Shown here: in pieces, positions 15,428 to 19,946 of the stretch
How positions within the stretch are numbered: the stretch's first letter is position 1
How the letters are laid out: the number at the start of each line of letters is the position of its first letter
From: CAZXEU01 sp964639665
GTDB lineage: Bacteria; Bacteroidota; Rhodothermia; Rhodothermales; Bin80
Length of the DNA stretch: 19,946 nucleotides
Reading direction: 5' to 3'
Assembly (NCBI GenBank): GCA_964639665.1
Contig: CAZXEU010000149.1
Coordinates: 1-19,946, forward strand
Notes under the pieces: model-generated
Databases searched by the model: none
What the model saw: only the letters and a program-made list of their open reading frames with translations
What the model was told of the DNA's origin: nothing
Program-made: the position numbers and the translations under genes

Positions 15428-15883
15428 CTATGAAGCCCCCCAGCCACACTTGTCCGACAGCCACTTGTCCAGGCTGTACGCTCCCGGTCCCAAGGGCAGA
15501 AGTCCGGCCAGGATGAACAGGTTCTTGAACGCATGAGCCGGGCTGCCTTGCCCGGTTATCATATGCTGCAACATGGCCACGAGCATCGTAATGGCCAATA
15601 GCGCACAGAAGGGTCTGTATAGCAAGCCGGCTGCAATCATGAGTCCGCCCACTGATTCGGCCACGGCCGCCAGGAAGCCGAAAAACGTGTGGCCGAACGT
15701 GATTCCGAGATGCTCGACAGCGCCTCCGACCATTGCCCATGTTTCAGGCCCGCCGGTGAGTTTGCCCCAGCCGTGAAAAAACAGGAAACCAAGACCGAAT
15801 CCCAGGCGGAATATCAGCAATCCGGCATCGCTGTACTTGGAGAGTTGATTGAGGTGCATCGCAGTAGTTCGTATGTGGAACAT
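15428..15883 (-). CDS. DoxX-family inner-membrane protein
   Basis: A 151-residue protein with four predicted transmembrane segments at about 19-38, 66-88, 91-109 and 118-134. The pattern RLGFGLGFLFFHGWGKLTGG in the first segment, the AESVGGLMIAAGLL stretch, and GQGSPAHAFKNLFILAGLL before the last helix are typical of the DoxX/DoxD family, whose members are linked to thiol or quinone redox processes in some bacteria. The exact activity is unknown. The ATG at 15883 is used; ATG at residue 9 (15859) is equally possible and fits the family N-terminus slightly better. It is divergent from ferritin across 271 bases. Confidence 0.85.
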   Translation of the reverse strand: MFHIRTTAMHLNQLSKYSDAGLLIFRLGFGLGFLFFHGWGKLTGGPETWAMVGGAVEHLGITFGHTFFGFLAAVAESVGGLMIAAGLLYRPFCALLAITMLVAMLQHMITGQGSPAHAFKNLFILAGLLPLGPGAYSLDKWLSDKCGWGAS

Positions 15884-16014
15884 GGCTTCGGCAGCGGGTG
15901 GACGCTACGGGCCTGCCGTCTGTCCGCAGATGCTGCCGTACTGGCTGGACTAGAGTCGAGCCATAAGAAGACAACAAGTATATCCAATTTCAAGGGCCTC
16001 GGGGGATTTCCGCG

Positions 16015-16085
16015 ACAGCTTTGCCAACTATATAGGCCTTCGCTCGGCCCTTCGCGCCGGAAAGGAGGTCCGGCAGCGAAGCTGT
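16015..16085 (+). ncRNA. Candidate three-way-junction leader RNA upstream of ferritin
   Basis: A closing stem of 10 bp (16015-16024 with 16076-16085, one G-U pair) encloses two hairpins: GGCC/GGCC (16035-16038 with 16046-16049) and GCCGGA/TCCGGC (16056-16061 with 16069-16074) whose loop is AAGGAGG. The G-U pair becomes an A-C mismatch on the other strand, so the plus-strand RNA is favoured. It lies 70 bases before the ferritin ATG. It does not match any riboswitch class I can recall. This is folding by eye only. Confidence 0.35.
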
Positions 16086-16154
16086 GGGCGTCAATCAGAG
16101 GGACGAACAAGGCACAAATAAAACTGTTTACCCACTTCGAAAACACTGACGACA

Positions 16155-16682
16155 ATGGCACAGTCTTCGGCATCGGTATCTGTTCGCATGCGCGAGGCGA
16201 TGAACGATCAGATCCAGGAGGAGCTTTCGTCTGCATACATCTATCTGGGCCTATCGGCCCGCATGGCCGCCAAGGGACTAAATGGCTTTTCTCACTGGCT
16301 TCGCCGGCAGTGGGAGGAGGAATTGGTACATGCGCTTAAGCTGTATGACTTCCTGCTTCAGCGGGATGTTGAGGTGGAGTTGCGTGCTCTGGCGAAACCT
16401 GAAATCACGGCGGTGACACCGCTTGACGTCTTCGAGCTCGTACTGGCGCATGAGCAGCACATAACCGCCTGCATTAACAGACTATACGCCGCCGCTGTCG
16501 AGGAGCAGGACTATGCTTCTCAAACGCTTCTGCAGTGGTTTGTCACAGAACAGCTGGAGGAGGAGGAATCCGCGAGGGAGATCCTCGATGCAATTCGGCT
16601 GGTTGGCAATTCGGGAGCCAGCCTCTTCCTGCTTGACCGCGAGCTCGGCAGCCGGAGTGAGTTGGCTGATTCGGAAGAGTGA
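16155..16682 (+). CDS. Ferritin (FtnA-like, non-heme)
   Basis: A 175-residue iron-storage protein that assembles into a 24-subunit cage, oxidises Fe(II) and stores Fe(III). The ferroxidase ligands align with E. coli FtnA: Glu23 in QEELSSAYIYL, Glu56 and His59 in EEELVHALKLYDF, Glu100 in LAHEQHIT, and Gln127 in LLQWFVTEQLEEEE. The four-helix bundle length is normal, and there is no heme-binding Met pattern that would suggest bacterioferritin. The first ATG is used; no strong ribosome binding site precedes it. It diverges from a DoxX-family gene. A possible structured leader lies upstream, which could provide control, but no Fur box was seen. Confidence 0.94.
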   Translation: MAQSSASVSVRMREAMNDQIQEELSSAYIYLGLSARMAAKGLNGFSHWLRRQWEEELVHALKLYDFLLQRDVEVELRALAKPEITAVTPLDVFELVLAHEQHITACINRLYAAAVEEQDYASQTLLQWFVTEQLEEEESAREILDAIRLVGNSGASLFLLDRELGSRSELADSEE

Positions 16683-17325
16683 CCAACTGCTAGTGGCGAA
16701 GCTTCCGGATGCGGCGCGAATGTTGACCCAACGCTACCGGGCGAAGGGACAGGCAAACATGTTTCAGCGCCGGGCGTGCGTTCCACTGTGCTGCGCGGGA
16801 TGGCACGGACTGAATGCGGCGGGTCCCCGCACCGCGTCGAGGGGTGCAAGGCTTTGCACGCTCTTTGCCTCCCGCCTCCCGGGATCCTTTTAGACGTTGT
16901 CCTTGTGCCGGGCAGTTCGGAGAGGCCGGCGCGATGACCTTGCCACATTCCAGGCCGTGCCGGCGGCCGCAAGGAGCAAGGACGAGGTGACAGTCCGGGG
17001 CGCGGACATAGCCCTGAATCGGGGCGGGTATGCGGGCGCTGGCGAGCAACCGGGCTTTGGCGCCGATCAGATCGCTTCCCGCCTCCGGTCCGCGCAGGCG
17101 CGAGATTGGGCACTGTCGGGCGGTCATGACCAGTGGGTCAGGCGAAGCCAGCCGAGATCCCGCCGACCGACGCCCGGTCGGGGAAGTGTTCACCGGATTA
17201 CCGGGGATGGAGACGGGGCCTGTTGTGCATGTAGTCTACGCCCGGGCGGTAGGGGGCGTGCTCGTCGACCATGTCGAACCTGCCCACGAATGCGGGACGC
17301 ATCCAATGCCGGGGCAGCTGGAGGG
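16683..17325. other. 643-base stretch with no recognised gene
   Basis: Between the ferritin stop and the J-domain gene's stop (both 3' ends) I find no convincing gene, RNA or terminator. Frames are open on both strands, as expected at high GC, but translations such as the minus-strand frame from 17193 to 16690 show no motif. The span is unusually long for a region between two convergent genes. It may be a decayed gene or an unrecognised RNA. Confidence 0.5.
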
Positions 17326-18204
17326 TTACAGCAACCCGGCGTCCTCGCCCGCGCTGCGAAGAATGTCGCGCTGGCGCTTATCGAGATCGCGAGGAATGAC
17401 TACCGTAACCCTTACCAAAAGGTCACCGGCATTCTCGGCGGTCCGGACGCCCTGGCCAGCGACGCGCAGCTTGCTGCCGGACGAAGTACCAGGAGGAACG
17501 TGTACTTCGACGCGCGCACCGTAGGGCGTCTCAAGGGAGCGGAGTGTACCCAGAGTGGCCTCAAGCACATTGACGGTAATGGCAGTCTCGAGCTGCAAGC
17601 CGTGGCGCGAGAACCGGGGGTGGTTCTTCACCCTGAAAGTGATATAGACAGGCTTGGCCGCTTCACCGGGGTTGAGGCGGAGGCGGTACCCGTCGCTAAC
17701 ATTTGGCGGTATCGTTATGCGCCCGCGCGTCCCGTCGCTAAACCGTATCGTCACAGCACCTCCCTTGAGGGCCTTCTCAAGCGAGAGATAGACAGTCTGC
17801 CGCACCGGTGAGGAGGTGGCTCTGGCGCCTCCGACGAGCCAGCTGAATAGGTGCCCGGCCGCTTCGACCGCCTGGCCAAGCAAGTCCTTTGCCGGAGCGC
17901 CCTCGTGGCCATCCTCGCGAGAAAACCGGCCATTTGGCCCGTAATGGTAGGTCCGGCCTCCGGGCGTCGTGAAGCTTCCGCCCCACCGCTCCAGGTTGTA
18001 ACGCGCTCGCTTGCGCGCATCCTTCAGCGTTTCATAGGCTTCCTGCAGTTGCTTGAAGCGCTCTTCGGCGCCGGAGTCTCCGGGGTTGTGGTCAGGGTGG
18101 TACTTGCGCGCAAGCCTCCGATAGGCCTCCTTTATACTCTTCTCACTGGCGTTTCTGGCAATGCCAAGCACCTGGTAGTAGTCCACTCGTGCCCTGTGAT
18201 GCAT
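17326..18204 (-). CDS. CbpA-type J-domain co-chaperone (DnaJ class II)
   Basis: A 292-residue partner of Hsp70 (DnaK). The J domain spans about 8-70 with the HPD motif at 36-38 (KYHPDHNPG), which stimulates DnaK ATPase activity. There is no CxxCxGxG zinc finger, so it is the CbpA-like class rather than true DnaJ. The two C-terminal beta domains for substrate binding run from about 135 to 275 (VYLSLEKALKGG, VHVPPGTSSGSKLRVAGQG, GDLLVRVTVVIP). The linker at 71-130 contains a short YHYGPNGRFSR segment and hydrophobic HLFSWLVGGA rather than a long G/F region. It is divergent from the biotin carboxylase gene across 55 bases, which must hold both promoters. Confidence 0.94.
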   Translation of the reverse strand: MHHRARVDYYQVLGIARNASEKSIKEAYRRLARKYHPDHNPGDSGAEERFKQLQEAYETLKDARKRARYNLERWGGSFTTPGGRTYHYGPNGRFSREDGHEGAPAKDLLGQAVEAAGHLFSWLVGGARATSSPVRQTVYLSLEKALKGGAVTIRFSDGTRGRITIPPNVSDGYRLRLNPGEAAKPVYITFRVKNHPRFSRHGLQLETAITVNVLEATLGTLRSLETPYGARVEVHVPPGTSSGSKLRVAGQGVRTAENAGDLLVRVTVVIPRDLDKRQRDILRSAGEDAGLL

Positions 18205-18259
18205 TCTCTTGTTCTTAAATGGAGGACTATCTTACCCCACTGACCTTGTCTGCGAATAG

Positions 18260-19777
18260 ATGGCCGAAAGGTTGCATTCGCATCAGCCGCCCATGGCAGA
18301 AATATCAAAGATACTCATTGCCAATCGCGGCGAAATAGCCGTGCGCATCATGCGCACGTGCAAGGAACTGGGCGTACGAACCGTTGCAGTATTCAGTGAA
18401 GCCGACCGCCGGAGCCTGCACGTTCGCATGGCGGACGAAGCCTATTCGATTGGTCCTGCTTCAGCAGCAAGGTCGTACCTCTCGATACGTACGCTCGTGG
18501 AAACGGCGCTTCGTTGCGGCGCAGACGCAGTGCATCCGGGATATGGATTCCTTTCGGAGAATGCTGACTTTGCGGAGGCGTGCTGTAAAGCTGGTCTCAC
18601 GTTCATTGGCCCGCCGGCCCCTGCGGTACGGGCCATGGGCGACAAGACCCGGGCGCGCCAGCTGATGCGAAGCCGCGGCGTCCCGGTGGTGCCTGGATCG
18701 GAGGAGACCGTCGATGATATAGCGGAAGCAGGAAGGCAAGCCGGTCACGTTGGCTATCCGGTGGTAATAAAGGCCGCCGCTGGCGGCGGAGGCAAGGGAA
18801 TGCGGATAGTCGACCGGCCCGCAGACCTGCCACGGGCCATGCGACTGGCCCAAGGAGAGGCACTGGCTGCGTTTGGAGATGCAAGAGTATTCATCGAAAA
18901 GTACGTGCCTGAACCCCGCCACATCGAGTTCCAGATTCTCGCGGACAGCCTTGGAAACATGGTGCACATGTTTGAAAGGGAGTGTTCGATCCAGCGCCGT
19001 CACCAGAAGGTGGTTGAAGAGGCGCCAAGCTGTGTCCTTACGCCCGCAAAGCGCGCGGAGATGGGGGCGGCAGCGTTGAGGGCAGCGGCCGCATGCGGCT
19101 ACGCAAATGCGGGCACGGTGGAGTTTCTCGTGGACCGGAGCCTGAACTTTTATTTCATGGAGATGAATACCCGGCTGCAGGTCGAGCACCCTGTTACCGA
19201 GTGGGTGACCGGACGGGACATCGTCGCGGAGCAGATTCGCGTTGCCGAGGGCAAGCGGCTGTCGTTCGGGCAGGAAGACCTGAGACTCTACGGTCACGCC
19301 ATTGAGTGCAGGGTTTATGCGGAGGATCCGGCCGCAGGCTTCCTGCCAGACCCCGGCATTCTGGTGCGGCACGCGCCCCCGAGCGGCCACGGCGTGCGCG
19401 TGGACAGCGGCATCGAGCAGGAAGGCGAAGTTTCGCTGCACTACGATCCCCTGATTTCCAAGGTTACCACTTGGGGCCGGAGTCGCCCGGAAGCCATTCA
19501 AAGGATGGACCGTGCGCTGGCTGAATACGCGATTGCAGGGGTCAAGACGACCATTCCATTCTGCCGCCACGTAATCGGTCATGCAGCGTTCCTGCGAGGC
19601 GATCTTTCCACGCACTTTGTGGAAGAGCATGTTGATCTGACGGCCTTTGGGCAGCAGGACCGCGTTACGGCCAGAGCGGCAGGCGTGGCGGCCGTTCTCA
19701 ATCGCGCGCCCGGCGGGAATCCTGAGCAGCAGGAGCGCCCTCCTGTTTCGCATTGGCGCCTTCGACGCAGGCGGTAA
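18260..19777 (+). CDS. accC: Biotin carboxylase subunit of acetyl-/acyl-CoA carboxylase
   Basis: A 505-residue ATP-grasp enzyme that carboxylates biotin on its carrier protein using ATP and bicarbonate. Domain signs are KILIANRGEIAVRI (17-30), HPGYGFLSEN (92-101), the glycine loop GGGGKGM (175-181), ECSIQRRHQKVVEEAP (241-256) and EMNTRLQVEHPVTE (301-314). There is no biotin carrier or carboxyltransferase domain, and neither is encoded next to it here, so it may serve either acetyl- or propionyl-CoA carboxylase. A second in-frame ATG at 18293 (residue 12) fits the family start better; no ribosome binding site decides between them. The last 40 or so residues form a variable tail ending RLRRRR. 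It converges on the O-methyltransferase gene with a 10-base gap. Confidence 0.93.
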   Translation: MAERLHSHQPPMAEISKILIANRGEIAVRIMRTCKELGVRTVAVFSEADRRSLHVRMADEAYSIGPASAARSYLSIRTLVETALRCGADAVHPGYGFLSENADFAEACCKAGLTFIGPPAPAVRAMGDKTRARQLMRSRGVPVVPGSEETVDDIAEAGRQAGHVGYPVVIKAAAGGGGKGMRIVDRPADLPRAMRLAQGEALAAFGDARVFIEKYVPEPRHIEFQILADSLGNMVHMFERECSIQRRHQKVVEEAPSCVLTPAKRAEMGAAALRAAAACGYANAGTVEFLVDRSLNFYFMEMNTRLQVEHPVTEWVTGRDIVAEQIRVAEGKRLSFGQEDLRLYGHAIECRVYAEDPAAGFLPDPGILVRHAPPSGHGVRVDSGIEQEGEVSLHYDPLISKVTTWGRSRPEAIQRMDRALAEYAIAGVKTTIPFCRHVIGHAAFLRGDLSTHFVEEHVDLTAFGQQDRVTARAAGVAAVLNRAPGGNPEQQERPPVSHWRLRRRR

Positions 19778-19787
19778 GGGCTGGTAC

Positions 19788-19946
19788 CTATTTCTTGAGC
19801 GCCAGCGTCAGCCCATCGCCTACCCCGACGAGGCTAAGGTGGATGCGCTCGTCATGCAGGAGCTTCGCGTTCAGCGCGCGGATGGCCGCCGTCTCGCTGT
19901 TGGTGAAAGAGGGATCGGCGACCTCCCCACGCCGCAGCACATTATC
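19788..19946 (-). CDS. Family-3 (caffeoyl-CoA-type) O-methyltransferase, C-terminal fragment
   Basis: The last 52 codons and the stop of a gene whose start lies beyond the window. The visible sequence begins DNVLRRGEVADPSF and ends VGVGDGLTLALKK. The order DNVL-x-x-G-x-V, a conserved Asn in the next helix (RALNAKLL), then GDGLTLA near the end is the C-terminal signature of SAM-dependent class I O-methyltransferases of the caffeoyl-CoA OMT family, which occur widely in bacteria with unknown substrates. The Asp-Asn after the metal-binding region is intact. There is no sign of truncation other than the window edge. Confidence 0.85.
   Translation of the reverse strand, partial: DNVLRRGEVADPSFTNSETAAIRALNAKLLHDERIHLSLVGVGDGLTLALKK

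Noticed and set aside
15177..15740. 187-residue minus-strand frame
   Set aside because: It overlaps the DoxX-family gene in another frame and has no transmembrane or domain pattern of its own.
16897..17811. 304-residue open frame on the plus strand
   Set aside because: Its second half is antisense to the J-domain gene and its first half has no recognisable motif; a high-GC shadow frame.
18461..19753. 430-residue open frame on the minus strand
   Set aside because: It lies entirely antisense to the biotin carboxylase gene, whose motifs are unambiguous; the translation shows no domain.

Overview
The window reads as a chromosomal, largely housekeeping stretch of a GC-rich member of the Bacteroidota/Rhodothermota (FCB) group. 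The evidence is indirect but consistent. There is a PorX-type response regulator fused to a PglZ domain, a hallmark of bacteria with the type IX secretion system (T9SS). The transcription terminator Rho carries a long basic, disordered insertion. A large TonB-dependent receptor has an N-terminal carboxypeptidase-like domain. Ribosome binding sites are weak, and two upstream regions contain candidate promoters of the Bacteroidota form (TTG, about 20 bases, TAnnTTTG). High GC points to Rhodothermota-like lineages rather than Bacteroides or Flavobacterium; this is inference.

Layout. Bases 1-594 hold the end of an rRNA operon: the 3' part of 23S, 5S, and a strong intrinsic terminator. Bases 813-3581 form a thiamine-controlled unit: candidate promoter, TPP riboswitch, terminator, and a TonB-dependent receptor that is probably the outer-membrane importer for thiamine or a precursor. 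A beta-carbonic anhydrase faces it and overlaps its 3' end. Bases 4331-7965 look like an operon of purL, a thioredoxin and a thioredoxin reductase. On the minus strand, bases 14558 down to 7955 carry porX, folC, a 363-base leader, rho, a HAD phosphatase and proline dehydrogenase. porX and folC are separated only by one stop codon in the same frame.

Bases 14559-15427 and 16683-17325 are two unusually long stretches in which I recognise no gene. Between them a DoxX-family membrane protein (minus) and a ferritin (plus) are divergent, and the ferritin upstream region can fold into a three-way-junction RNA. The right end has a CbpA-type J-domain co-chaperone (minus), divergent from a biotin carboxylase (plus), and the C-terminal 52 codons of a family-3 O-methyltransferase (minus) running off the window.

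Functional themes are thiamine acquisition under riboswitch control, redox and iron handling (thioredoxin system, ferritin, DoxX), purine, folate and fatty-acid precursor metabolism, proline catabolism, and control of transcription and secretion (Rho, PorX). I found no CRISPR array, insertion sequence, phage gene, tRNA or defence system. The most promising candidates for something not yet described are the structured leader upstream of ferritin, the porX-TAA-GTG-folC junction, and the two gene-free stretches.
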